A stretch of DNA of 58,496 bases from Bacteroides sp. 43_108 (GTDB taxonomy: Bacteria; Bacteroidota; Bacteroidia; Bacteroidales; Bacteroidaceae). Each line of letters starts with the position of its first letter. The stretch's first letter is position 1. Positions 1 to 7,649 of this stretch are shown piece by piece. The stretch is taken from the NCBI GenBank assembly GCA_001915545.1, contig MNQS01000114.1, positions 1-58,496 of the forward strand, written 5' to 3'. The notes beneath the pieces are model-generated. The model was not told where the DNA came from. It worked only from the letters and a program-made list of their open reading frames with translations, and made no database searches. The translations under genes and the position numbers were made by a program.

Positions 1-24
1 TTTCGTTTTGCTTTCCATATTCAT
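1..24 (-). CDS. Possible 5' end of a gene leaving the window (partial)
   Basis: Reading leftward, an ATG at 24 opens a frame of eight codons (MNMESKTK) that runs off the window edge, with a second ATG two codons later. The preceding sequence is AT-rich, as before Bacteroidales genes. Too little is present to name a product, and chance is a real alternative. Confidence 0.25.
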
Positions 25-425
25 ATTACCTTTAAGATATTGTATCTGCAAATAACTGTAATTAATAGTTTGAAAACTAATATATATAGTTAAATTATGC
101 TGCAGACTTGCATTTTCTTGATTTTTTGAGTATTGGCGTAAAATTTACACTTTTGTTTTATTTCCTCCCATAAGGCCGAATGCGTGTTTATGTATCTGAT
201 ATATTTCTAATGACAGGCAACAGTCTTTTTACAAATTGGGGGTGTATCCATTTATATTTTATATGTAAAAAGTCTGAGTTGACTGTTTGGTATTTAATGG
301 CATTTATGCTGTGTTGACCGATTTGCATGCTGTATTGACTGTTTGGTGTATTATATTCATATTCCATTCTGTATCTCTGCATAAATCATTATATTTAGAC
401 GTATGATTCACTTAAATCTTATGGT
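25..425. other. AT-rich intergenic region upstream of the DUF5054 gene
   Basis: About 400 bases with no convincing gene. It holds two exact copies of TTGACTGTTTGGT (279-291 and 335-347) and a degenerate copy (314-326), listed separately. I see no clean TAnnTTTG -7 box directed at the downstream gene. A 64-codon minus-strand frame here reads through the repeats and has low complexity. Confidence 0.5.
279..347. repeat. Short direct repeats, possible operator
   Basis: TTGACTGTTTGGT occurs exactly at 279-291 and 335-347. A related TTGACCGATTTGC lies between them at 314-326. Starts are 35 and 21 bases apart, about 80-145 bases before the DUF5054 start codon. The position suits a regulator site, but no regulator is identified. 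Confidence 0.4.
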
Positions 426-2417
426 ATGAAACGTTCAATATTATTTTTTGCGGCATTGGCGGTTATCTTTGCATATTTGCCTCTTCGTGCCCAAAGCACT
501 CCTGAAAATGTAGATAAGGTTTATGTCGTATTCAAGACACATCTTGATGTCGGTTTCACCGATTTGAGTTCGGTAGTCACTGAACGCTACATAAATGAAT
601 TTATTCCCAAGGCAATCGACCTCTCTGAAAAACTGGAGAGTGAGCATGCTTCTGAACGCTATGTATGGACAACAGGAGCATGGCTTGTAAGGGAATATCT
701 TAAACAGGCTTCCACTGAAGCAAAGGCTCGCTTCGATCGGGCTGTAGAACGTGGCGACATAGTGTGGAATGCTGTGCCTTACACTGTTGAGTCAGAAGTC
801 ATAAATCGTGATCTTTTTGAAACATGCCTGCTTGTTTCACGTGATCTGGACAAAAAGTATGGAAAGAAAACCATTGCGGCAAAGATGACAGATGTTCCCG
901 GACACACACGAAGCATCATTTCGCCGATGAGCCGTGCCGGTATAGCCATGCTTCATGTGGGAGTCAATCCTGCTTCGCCTGTGCCGTCCGTGCCCGAATT
1001 TTGCCTATGGCGCGACGTCGACGGCAGTGAAATAATCCTTGTCTATCAGCAAAGCTACGGTTCTGAAAGTTTGATGCCTGATGGTAAGTCTGTTATATCT
1101 GTAAATTTCACAGGTGACAACCACGGACCGCATACATACGAGCAGGTAAAGGCTATTTATGCAGATCTTCGTAAACGTTATCCAAAAGCAGAACTAATTC
1201 CTTCGTCTTTCAACGAAATAGCCGGTGCTCTTCTGCAAATGAAAGATAAGTTGCCGGTTGTAACTTCAGAAATCGGCGATACATGGATATACGGTTACGG
1301 CAGTTCTCCAATACGAATGGCAAAGTTCAGAGCTCTTTCGGCCTTGTATTCACGTTGGATTGCAGAAGGTAAAATAGTCAAGGACAGTCCCGTGTCTATT
1401 GATTTTGCCGTCGAATTGGGGCTTATTGCTGAGCATACTCAAGGAATGGATATAAAGACCCATTTGGCAAATTGGGACAAATACGATACTGATGAATTCC
1501 TTCAGGCTCGTACGACTGAACCGTTCCGCAAGGTTGAACGTTCGTGGGCTGAAATAGATGAATATATCTACAAGGCAATATCAATGTTGCCGAAACGTCT
1601 GCAGAAGGAAGCTATAAAGGAAATGCACAAGGTTGAAGATACCGATGATCTGCATCTTGCTTCTATGGAATCCGTAGATGAATGTAATGTTTCAAAGTGG
1701 AGCATGCCTCTGTTTTCTGACGGAGAGCTTACAATTGATGGATTGGTATATCGTACGTACAATAGCACAGATTACGATGAGTTTTTAAAATCGTATCTGA
1801 GATGCCACGACTGGTGGGCCTATGATGATCTTGGCAAGACTGGCCTCGACAGGTCTGCGGCTGTAAGCGCATCCATATATGCCGAAGTTGTACGCACAGG
1901 TGGCAAATCCGGAAAACACGAGAGTTGCGAATTGGCATTCCCTTATAGACCAGGAGTGGACCAACGTATGTATCCGTTGCATATTTATGCTGACATGCGT
2001 ACATCTAAGAATGGCTCTGTGGTAGATCTGGCACTGACAATAGTCGGCAAACCGGCCGTGCGTCTTCCTGAATCTTATTGGCTGTCATTCGGCGCTCCAG
2101 ATATCAAACGTGTGATTGCTGAAAAAATCGGTGAACGCGTAGATGTCATGGATGTGGTTAAGGGTGGAAACCGCCAGATGCACGGAATAGATAGATACGT
2201 TGATGTTGAGACAGCTTCTGCCACATATAGGATATGGAGCCGTGAAGCTTTTCTTGTGGGAGTGGGCGAAGCCGGGGGCATAAATTATTCAACTGATTAT
2301 CCTTCTCTTGACGGTGGCATACATTTCAATCTCAGCAACAATTTGTGGGGCACTAATTTCAGCATGTGGAATGATGGGTCATTGACATATCATTTCACCA
2401 TTGAACGTATTGACTGA
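426..2417 (+). CDS. Secreted DUF5054-family protein, GH38-like
   Basis: A 663-residue exported protein. The N-terminus (MKRSILFFAALAVIFAYLPLRAQ) is a signal peptide, so it acts outside the cytoplasm. Near residue 38 is KTHLDVGFTDL, resembling the His-x-Asp metal-binding opening of GH38 alpha-mannosidases, and the layout matches DUF5054, a family of GH38-like proteins common in gut Bacteroidales. A second conserved-looking stretch, KMTDVPGHTRS, falls near residue 157. By family it is a presumed metal-dependent glycoside hydrolase; the substrate cannot be read from sequence. It stands alone and ends at a strong bidirectional terminator shared with the convergent DUF2807 gene. Family assignment is fairly secure, enzymatic activity is inferred. 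Confidence 0.75.
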   Translation: MKRSILFFAALAVIFAYLPLRAQSTPENVDKVYVVFKTHLDVGFTDLSSVVTERYINEFIPKAIDLSEKLESEHASERYVWTTGAWLVREYLKQASTEAKARFDRAVERGDIVWNAVPYTVESEVINRDLFETCLLVSRDLDKKYGKKTIAAKMTDVPGHTRSIISPMSRAGIAMLHVGVNPASPVPSVPEFCLWRDVDGSEIILVYQQSYGSESLMPDGKSVISVNFTGDNHGPHTYEQVKAIYADLRKRYPKAELIPSSFNEIAGALLQMKDKLPVVTSEIGDTWIYGYGSSPIRMAKFRALSALYSRWIAEGKIVKDSPVSIDFAVELGLIAEHTQGMDIKTHLANWDKYDTDEFLQARTTEPFRKVERSWAEIDEYIYKAISMLPKRLQKEAIKEMHKVEDTDDLHLASMESVDECNVSKWSMPLFSDGELTIDGLVYRTYNSTDYDEFLKSYLRCHDWWAYDDLGKTGLDRSAAVSASIYAEVVRTGGKSGKHESCELAFPYRPGVDQRMYPLHIYADMRTSKNGSVVDLALTIVGKPAVRLPESYWLSFGAPDIKRVIAEKIGERVDVMDVVKGGNRQMHGIDRYVDVETASATYRIWSREAFLVGVGEAGGINYSTDYPSLDGGIHFNLSNNLWGTNFSMWNDGSLTYHFTIERID

Positions 2418-2454
2418 CAGTGCTTAAAGGCGAAATGTCACAAATGTTTATAAT

Positions 2455-2513
2455 AAAGACTCCGCGGATCAGCTTGCAACTGCAAATGCAAGTAGATCCG
2501 CGGAGTCTTTTGT
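2455..2513. terminator. Bidirectional terminator between convergent genes
   Basis: A perfect 16-bp stem pairs 2455-2470 with 2495-2510. The 24-base loop contains a smaller CTTGCA/TGCAAG pairing. A-run and T-run arms let it serve both the DUF5054 and DUF2807 transcripts. Confidence 0.85.
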
Positions 2514-2561
2514 GTATCGTTCCGGTTATATATCCTTGAGCGATAATCCTAATACTGTATG

Positions 2562-3500
2562 TTATTCGAAACGCAGTTTTTCGGTATTTATAACAGCTTT
2601 TCCAGTTGACTTGATGTCCTGTTTAAGAGCACGTCCGGCAATGTCTATAGATGCCGTTCCGCTGTTTTGAACCAAAAGGTCGCTGCAGTCTATGTCCATC
2701 TCCGTACGTGATGCTCCGGAGCCGTTGATTCTGGCTTTTTCGCCTTTGAACTGCAGGTTCATTGATGCTGCTCCGCTGTTGTTTGCTGTGAGAGTTTTTG
2801 TTTGTGCCGAGAAATGGCTTCTGGCTGCATCGCTGGCTTTTATGTCAAGCTTGCGTGCATTGATGCCTATTCCGCATCTTGATGCACCTGATATGGTGAA
2901 TGATGCATCCTCTGCATCGATTGCACCTATGCGCATGCGTGAGGCCTCTTCGCCGATAACAGTGAGGTCTGTACATTTTATGTCGTGGCATCTGAAGCGT
3001 GCTACTCCGGAAACTGTCAGATCGAATGCCGACAAATCAAGTTTTTCGGAGAAGAAACGCGATGTGCCTGAGAGTTTTACGTGGCGTAGACTCGGTGCGC
3101 TTATTTTTATGATTAGATGTCCGGCACCGGCGCCTTCAACCTTTACATTGCGCTTGTTGTGGATGTGGAGTACACCGTTCTTTACGTAGCACGCAGTGTT
3201 TCGTACGAATGATTCAGGACCGGAAAGTCTCACGCTGTAGTCTGGACTCTGTATGAATTCAATGTTTCCGGTGGAGTGGCAGTTTATGGATTTGAAATCC
3301 TTCAGTTCAAGCACATTTGTTACACCGCTTTCGCCTACATTTTCCATCTGTGTGCCCTGAATGAGGAAGCGGTCGTCGTCGGCAACTTTGTAAGCTCTGG
3401 ATGTGCAGGCCGTAATTGAAGCCGCGAGGATTGTATATGTACATAACTGCTTGAGTGTATTACGAAACGTTCTTATTGCTGGTGTGTGCTTTCTGTTCAT
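2562..3500 (-). CDS. DUF2807 (head-GIN domain) lipoprotein
   Basis: I chose the ATG at 3500 (MNRKHTPAIR...) over one 34 codons upstream because it puts a hydrophobic signal ending in a lipobox-like ITAC at the N-terminus, and because a TAAATTTG -7 box sits just before it. The mature part (about 312 residues) is a repetitive beta-rich run of short units containing SG(A/T)S- or SGA-type turns, typical of the DUF2807 right-handed beta-helix fold. These are cell-envelope proteins of unknown biochemical role in Bacteroidetes. It is convergent with the DUF5054 gene and appears monocistronic. Confidence 0.8.
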   Translation of the reverse strand: MNRKHTPAIRTFRNTLKQLCTYTILAASITACTSRAYKVADDDRFLIQGTQMENVGESGVTNVLELKDFKSINCHSTGNIEFIQSPDYSVRLSGPESFVRNTACYVKNGVLHIHNKRNVKVEGAGAGHLIIKISAPSLRHVKLSGTSRFFSEKLDLSAFDLTVSGVARFRCHDIKCTDLTVIGEEASRMRIGAIDAEDASFTISGASRCGIGINARKLDIKASDAARSHFSAQTKTLTANNSGAASMNLQFKGEKARINGSGASRTEMDIDCSDLLVQNSGTASIDIAGRALKQDIKSTGKAVINTEKLRFE

Positions 3501-3523
3501 ATCATATTGATTTTTGGTTTTCC

Positions 3524-3556
3524 CAAATTTAGTAAAAATGATTTTTTTTATGCAAT
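3524..3556 (-). promoter_or_regulatory. Probable promoter of the DUF2807 gene
   Basis: On the minus strand TAAATTTG (3524-3531) fits the Bacteroidetes -7 consensus TAnnTTTG. An imperfect ATTG -33 element lies 21 bases upstream. The site is 24 bases before the chosen start codon. Confidence 0.5.
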
Positions 3557-3637
3557 TATATGTGTTAAAAACATTATTGTCGGTTATGACTGCGCTGAAC
3601 AAGAATGGTTTAAAATGATCTGTCTGCTTTTTTGTAT

Positions 3638-3747
3638 GAGGGCGAATCTTGATGTCTGCGAGGGCTCGCGGACAAAATTATGAGCGCTCGGAAAAATGAT
3701 TGCGGGCGCTCGCAATTTTTCAGATGAGGGCTCGCTTGGATGAAAAG
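3638..3747. repeat. 22-bp-period GC-rich repeat, cluster A (five units)
   Basis: Units beginning at 3638, 3660, 3682, 3704 and 3726 are spaced exactly 22 bases. Each opens with a variant of GAGGGCTCGC (GAGGGCGAAT, GAGGGCTCGC, GAGCGCTCGG, GGGCGCTCGC, GAGGGCTCGC) followed by about 12 AT-rich bases. It lies in the 319-bp gap between the DUF2807 and GNAT genes; the rest of the gap holds the DUF2807 promoter and nothing else I recognise. Related clusters occur at 28.9 kb and 49.3 kb. Confidence 0.75.
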
Positions 3748-3819
3748 GTTGAAGGTTTGTAGGGCGCGAATGCGTGGTTTTTCGTATTTTTACCCGAAAA
3801 ATCCAAAAATTGATGTAGT

Positions 3820-4311
3820 ATGAAACAAGGCATTGTTTTCAGAGAGGAGGAGGACTTCCACCTCTGTCGTTTTGACGAGGAAGCCGACAGAGAAGCTTTC
3901 TGTCGTCTGCTTAATGAATATATGTGCGATCCGATGGGCGATGCGGAACCTTTGGACGAAGAGGGGCAGAAACGTCTGTTGGAGGGCATGGCGTCGCATC
4001 CGTCGAGCGTTACGCTGATGCTGACGTGTGATGGACGAACGGTGGGACTTATCAATGGCTTTTTCAATTTCTCGACGTTCAAGGCAAAACCATTTTTGAG
4101 CATACACGATGTTTATGTGGACAGAGAGTACCGCGGACGCGGATTGAGCCGACGCATGATGGGCAAGATGACGGAGATTGCACGCGACAACGGATGCAGC
4201 AAGATTACGCTTGAGGTCAGGGAAGACAACGTACCTGCACAGCGTTCGTATAAGAGCGAGGGCTATGGCGACGGTGACCATAAGATGTACTTCTGGGAAA
4301 AGTATCTCTGA
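3820..4311 (+). CDS. GNAT-family N-acetyltransferase
   Basis: A 163-residue cytoplasmic protein of usual GNAT length. The acetyl-CoA pyrophosphate-binding motif is clear at about residues 100-110 (VDREYRGRGLSRRMM), after a strand (SIHDVYV) and before the typical ITLEVREDN..AQRSY C-terminal motif B. The family transfers an acetyl group from acetyl-CoA to an amine; this sequence most resembles amino-acid or small-molecule acetyltransferases but the acceptor cannot be deduced. It sits 79 bases before proC on the same strand with no terminator between, so the two may be co-transcribed. Confidence 0.85.
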   Translation: MKQGIVFREEEDFHLCRFDEEADREAFCRLLNEYMCDPMGDAEPLDEEGQKRLLEGMASHPSSVTLMLTCDGRTVGLINGFFNFSTFKAKPFLSIHDVYVDREYRGRGLSRRMMGKMTEIARDNGCSKITLEVREDNVPAQRSYKSEGYGDGDHKMYFWEKYL

Positions 4312-4390
4312 GATGCTCTCCGATAAGAAATTCTGTTTATGCAGGCAAACAAGTAGATAAATTTATATAGAACAAAAGAGGACGGATGAT

Positions 4391-5185
4391 ATGAAAATAT
4401 GTGTTGTCGGTGCCGGCAGTATGGGCGGTGCGCTCGTGCGCGGATGGATAAGAAGCGGTGAAATAAAAGTAGAAGATATGACTGTTACGGCTTCTCGTGA
4501 GGTTACGCTCGATAAGTACAGAAACGAGATGCCGGGCATTGGTGCATCGCTGGACAATGCAGATGCTGTGCGCGGTGCCGATGTCGTGGTCTTGGCTGTA
4601 AAACCTTGGCTGGTGGAAACGGTCGTTGATGAGATAAAACCGGTTGTTGATGCCGGAAAGCAGATTGTGGTGTCTGTTGCCGCAGGTATAGGTACTGAGA
4701 AACTCGAATCCATGCTGGAATATGAGGGCAAGACGCCGGCAGTATTCTACGTTATACCGAACATTGCCGCCGAATTCGGCAAGAGTATGACATTTGCCGC
4801 TGCAGGTGCTGGTGCATCGGATAAGTCTAAGCATGATGTGGAATGGCTGTTCGGACTTGTCGGCCGCGTTAGCATGTGTCCTGAAAAGAACATTGCACCG
4901 GGCATGATGATGGCTTCCTGCGGTATAGCTTATGTGATGAGATATATACGTGCACAGATGGAAGGCGGTGTTGAAATGGGCTTCCGTCCTGCCGAAGCTC
5001 AGGCTATCGCCATGCAGACGATGAAAGGTGCCGTTGCATTGCTGGAGAATACCGGCCTGCATCCGGAGGCTGCTATCGACAGGGTTACAACTCCTGGAGG
5101 CGTTACAATCAAAGGACTCAACGAACTTGACCATTCCGGTTTCAACTCTGCAGTCATCCGTTCGCTGAAAGCAGGACTGAAATAA
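4391..5185 (+). CDS. proC: Pyrroline-5-carboxylate reductase
   Basis: 264 residues, normal for ProC. It reduces 1-pyrroline-5-carboxylate to L-proline with NAD(P)H, the last step of proline synthesis, in the cytoplasm. The N-terminal Rossmann fingerprint KICVVGAGSMGGALVRG is intact. The conserved VVLAVKPW segment follows at about residue 65, and the C-terminal dimerisation/active-site region contains the family signature TPGGVTIKGLNELDHSGF. It is followed by a strong intrinsic terminator and may share a transcript with the upstream acetyltransferase. Confidence 0.93.
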   Translation: MKICVVGAGSMGGALVRGWIRSGEIKVEDMTVTASREVTLDKYRNEMPGIGASLDNADAVRGADVVVLAVKPWLVETVVDEIKPVVDAGKQIVVSVAAGIGTEKLESMLEYEGKTPAVFYVIPNIAAEFGKSMTFAAAGAGASDKSKHDVEWLFGLVGRVSMCPEKNIAPGMMMASCGIAYVMRYIRAQMEGGVEMGFRPAEAQAIAMQTMKGAVALLENTGLHPEAAIDRVTTPGGVTIKGLNELDHSGFNSAVIRSLKAGLK

Positions 5186-5237
5186 TACTTGACATAGGTA
5201 GTCGGATAAGACGCCGTGAATATGTTTTTTTGCATCG

Positions 5238-5271
5238 ATGCACACCGTTTTTTTCGGTGTGCATTTTTTTT
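5238..5271 (+). terminator. Intrinsic terminator after proC
   Basis: Stem TGCACACCG (5239-5247) with CGGTGTGCA (5255-5263), a T-rich loop and then a run of eight T residues: a textbook Rho-independent terminator. Confidence 0.9.
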
Positions 5272-5332
5272 GCCAAAATCGTGCACAAATGAAAAAAATG
5301 TGTGTAAACCGCTAATAATTATGCTTTTTTTA

Positions 5333-5364
5333 TTTGTGTCGGGATGCGTTTTTTTATACTTTTG
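5333..5364 (+). promoter_or_regulatory. Promoter of the acyl-CoA synthetase/oxidoreductase operon
   Basis: TTTG (5333-5336), a 20-base spacer and TACTTTTG (5357-5364) match the Bacteroidetes sigma consensus at both elements. The expected start site is about 45 bases before the ATG at 5418. Confidence 0.75.
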
Positions 5365-5417
5365 GGTATTGGAACATGTGAAAAAAATTATAGTGTGCAA
5401 TCTCCGTGAGAGCGGAA

Positions 5418-7115
5418 ATGGATTATAAAAAAACAAGAAAATATATGTTGGAAAGATTTTTAAAGCAGGCATCATTCACGTCGATGGACGACTACAGAGA
5501 GCATCTGGAATATGTTGTGCCTGAAAACTTCAATTTCGCCTATGATGTCATGGACGCATGGGCTCAGGAGGAGCCGGACAGGCTTGCTCTTCTTTGGACA
5601 AACGACAAGGGTGAATGCCGCAGATTCACATTTGCCGACATGAAGCGGGAGAGCGACAAGGTGGCAGCATACCTGACATCGCTCGGCATAGGCAAGAACG
5701 ACATGGTGATGCTTATCCTGAAACGACGCTACCAGTTCTGGACAACCATTCTGGCCCTTCACAAGATTGGTGCCATTGCTATTCCGGCAACATTCCTGCT
5801 TACAGCTCACGACATCGTTTACCGATGCAAGGCTGCTGACATAAAGGCCATCGTGTGTGTTGGTGACGATGAAATACTCAAGCACGTGGAAGGTGCTGCT
5901 CCCGATTGTCCTTCGCTTAAGCTGAAAATCAGCATCGGTCCTGAGGTTCCGGAAGGATGGGAAGATTTCGAGGCTGGAGTGGAGAAGGCTCCTGCATTCG
6001 AGCGTCCTGCTTTCGTAAACAAGTCGGAAGACTATTCCATCATGTATTTCTCCAGCGGTACGAGCGGCGAACCGAAGATGGTTATCCACGACTATACTTA
6101 TGCGCTCGGACATCTGTCTACAGCCGCTTTCTGGCACAACCTGACAAAAGACAGTCTTCATCTGACTGTGGCTGATACAGGATGGGGCAAGGCAGTGTGG
6201 GGCAAGCTCTACGGACAGTGGATTGTAGGTGCCGCTGTGTTTGTCTACGACCACGAGAAGTTCACTCCTGCCGATATTCTCCATAAGATTGAGGAGTACA
6301 AGGTCACTTCATTCTGTGCACCTCCGACAATCTACCGATTCCTCATACGCGAGGACTTGAGCCGTTACGATCTTTCTTCGCTCAAGTACTGTACAACGGC
6401 CGGCGAGGCTCTGAACTCGGCTGTATACGAGAAGTTCTATAAGGCTACCGGCCTTAAGCTGATGGAAGGATTCGGACAGACGGAGACTACGCTCACACTC
6501 GGAACATACCCTTGGATGGAACCGAAACCTGGTTCGATGGGCGTTCCAAACCCTCAGTACGACATTGATATCCTTATGCCTGACGGCCGTAGGGCTGAAC
6601 CGGGCGAGAAAGGAGAAATCGTTGTACGTACGGACAAGCGCAAGCAGTTGGGACTTTTCCGCGAATATTACAGAAATCCGGAACTGACTCAGAAGGTTTG
6701 GCACGACGGAATATACCATACAGGTGATATAGCCTACTACGACGAGGACGGATACTTCTGGTATGTAGGACGTTCGGACGATGTCATCAAGAGTTCCGGA
6801 TACCGTATCGGTCCTTTCGAAGTGGAGAGTGCATTGATGACGCATCCGGCAGTTGTGGAGTGTGCCATAACCGGTGTTCCTGACGAAATCCGCGGACAGG
6901 TTGTCAAGGCTACTATCGTACTTGCAAAGGAATGGAAGGACAAGGCCGGCGAGGAACTCGTGAAGGAACTTCAGCATCATGTCAAGGAAGAAACTGCGCC
7001 TTACAAGTATCCGCGCGTGATAGAGTTTGTGGACGAACTCCCTAAGACTATCAGCGGAAAAATCAGACGTGTGGAAATCCGCGAAAACGACATGAACAAA
7101 GCTGCGAACAAATAG
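5418..7115 (+). CDS. AMP-forming acyl-CoA synthetase
   Basis: A 565-residue adenylate-forming enzyme converting a carboxylic acid, ATP and CoA to acyl-CoA, AMP and pyrophosphate. I prefer the ATG at 5418 to a GTG four codons earlier. Motifs are all present: P-loop YFSSGTSGEPKMVIH (about residue 210), GFGQTETT, the hinge YHTGDIAYYDEDGYFWYVGRSDD, and C-terminal PKTISGKIRR with the catalytic lysine. It most resembles the medium-chain/branched or aryl acid group rather than acetyl-CoA synthetases. It leads an operon with 2-oxoacid:ferredoxin oxidoreductase genes, which suggests activation of acids such as isobutyrate, isovalerate or phenylacetate for reductive carboxylation. That pathway assignment is inference. 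Confidence 0.88.
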   Translation: MDYKKTRKYMLERFLKQASFTSMDDYREHLEYVVPENFNFAYDVMDAWAQEEPDRLALLWTNDKGECRRFTFADMKRESDKVAAYLTSLGIGKNDMVMLILKRRYQFWTTILALHKIGAIAIPATFLLTAHDIVYRCKAADIKAIVCVGDDEILKHVEGAAPDCPSLKLKISIGPEVPEGWEDFEAGVEKAPAFERPAFVNKSEDYSIMYFSSGTSGEPKMVIHDYTYALGHLSTAAFWHNLTKDSLHLTVADTGWGKAVWGKLYGQWIVGAAVFVYDHEKFTPADILHKIEEYKVTSFCAPPTIYRFLIREDLSRYDLSSLKYCTTAGEALNSAVYEKFYKATGLKLMEGFGQTETTLTLGTYPWMEPKPGSMGVPNPQYDIDILMPDGRRAEPGEKGEIVVRTDKRKQLGLFREYYRNPELTQKVWHDGIYHTGDIAYYDEDGYFWYVGRSDDVIKSSGYRIGPFEVESALMTHPAVVECAITGVPDEIRGQVVKATIVLAKEWKDKAGEELVKELQHHVKEETAPYKYPRVIEFVDELPKTISGKIRRVEIRENDMNKAANK

Positions 7116-7121
7116 ATTAGG

Positions 7122-7403
7122 ATGAATGTATCTTTTATGGAAAAGGTGAAGAATCTGATGGACAGCGGGCGCATAGAAGAGGCTATCGCACTGCTCGACG
7201 AAGCGATTGCTTCGGCTGACGGAAAGCTTGACGAGCTCTATTATGAGCGCGGAAATGCCTACTGGAAGCTTCAGGACTGGAAGAACTGTCTCGACAGCTA
7301 TGCAATGGCTGTGGCCGTCAATCCGGAAAGCCCTGCAGCCGAGGCGCGGCGCATGGTCGAGGAGATTCTCCAGTTCTTCAATAAGGATATGTATAACCAC
7401 TGA
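7122..7403 (+). CDS. Small tetratricopeptide-repeat protein
   Basis: 93 residues, starting six bases after the synthetase stop. Helical repeats are visible: RIEEAIALLDEAIASADGK, then LDELYYERGNAYWKLQDWKNCLDSYAMAVAVNPES, the latter a good TPR unit. It has no signal peptide. A small TPR protein in front of a ferredoxin-oxidoreductase operon is a recurring Bacteroidales arrangement as I recall it, so an assembly or scaffolding role for the complex is plausible but unproven. An alternative ATG at 7137 would remove five residues. Confidence 0.75.
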   Translation: MNVSFMEKVKNLMDSGRIEEAIALLDEAIASADGKLDELYYERGNAYWKLQDWKNCLDSYAMAVAVNPESPAAEARRMVEEILQFFNKDMYNH

Positions 7404-7420
7404 TAAAATGTTTTAGTGAT

Positions 7421-7648
7421 ATGGGAAAGATGAGAGGTGCCATTGTGGTGGATGCTGAGAGATGCAAGGGCTGCAATCTCTGCGCTGTTGCGTGTCCGCT
7501 CAACCTCATCGAGATGACGCAGACGGTAAACCGTATGGGATACCATCATGCCGGTCAGCACGATGCGGAAAAATGCAACGGATGCAGTTCATGTGCAATT
7601 GTCTGCCCTGACGGTTGTATAACTGTTTACAGAAAGAAGGAGGAATGA
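7421..7648 (+). CDS. 2-oxoacid:ferredoxin oxidoreductase, ferredoxin (delta) subunit
   Basis: 75 residues carrying two [4Fe-4S] motifs: CKGCNLCAVACPLN and CNGCSSCAIVCPD. It passes electrons between the TPP-containing catalytic subunits and external ferredoxin. It is the first of four subunit genes in delta-alpha-beta-gamma order, and its stop codon is directly followed by the VorB-like start. The size and cluster spacing are normal for the delta subunit of VOR/KOR enzymes. Confidence 0.9.
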   Translation: MGKMRGAIVVDAERCKGCNLCAVACPLNLIEMTQTVNRMGYHHAGQHDAEKCNGCSSCAIVCPDGCITVYRKKEE

Positions 7649-7649
7649 A

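Noticed and set aside
188..382. 64-codon minus-strand reading frame
   Set aside because: It reads through the short direct repeats, is rich in Asn/Tyr/Ile from AT-rich DNA, and has no promoter or conserved motif.
2692..3189. 165-codon plus-strand frame opposite the DUF2807 gene
   Set aside because: It is the antisense shadow of the repetitive DUF2807 coding sequence; the sense strand has a signal, family fold and promoter.
3638..3747. CRISPR array
   Set aside because: The units are only 22 bases apart, the cores vary between units, the intervals are about 10-12 bases, and no cas gene is present.
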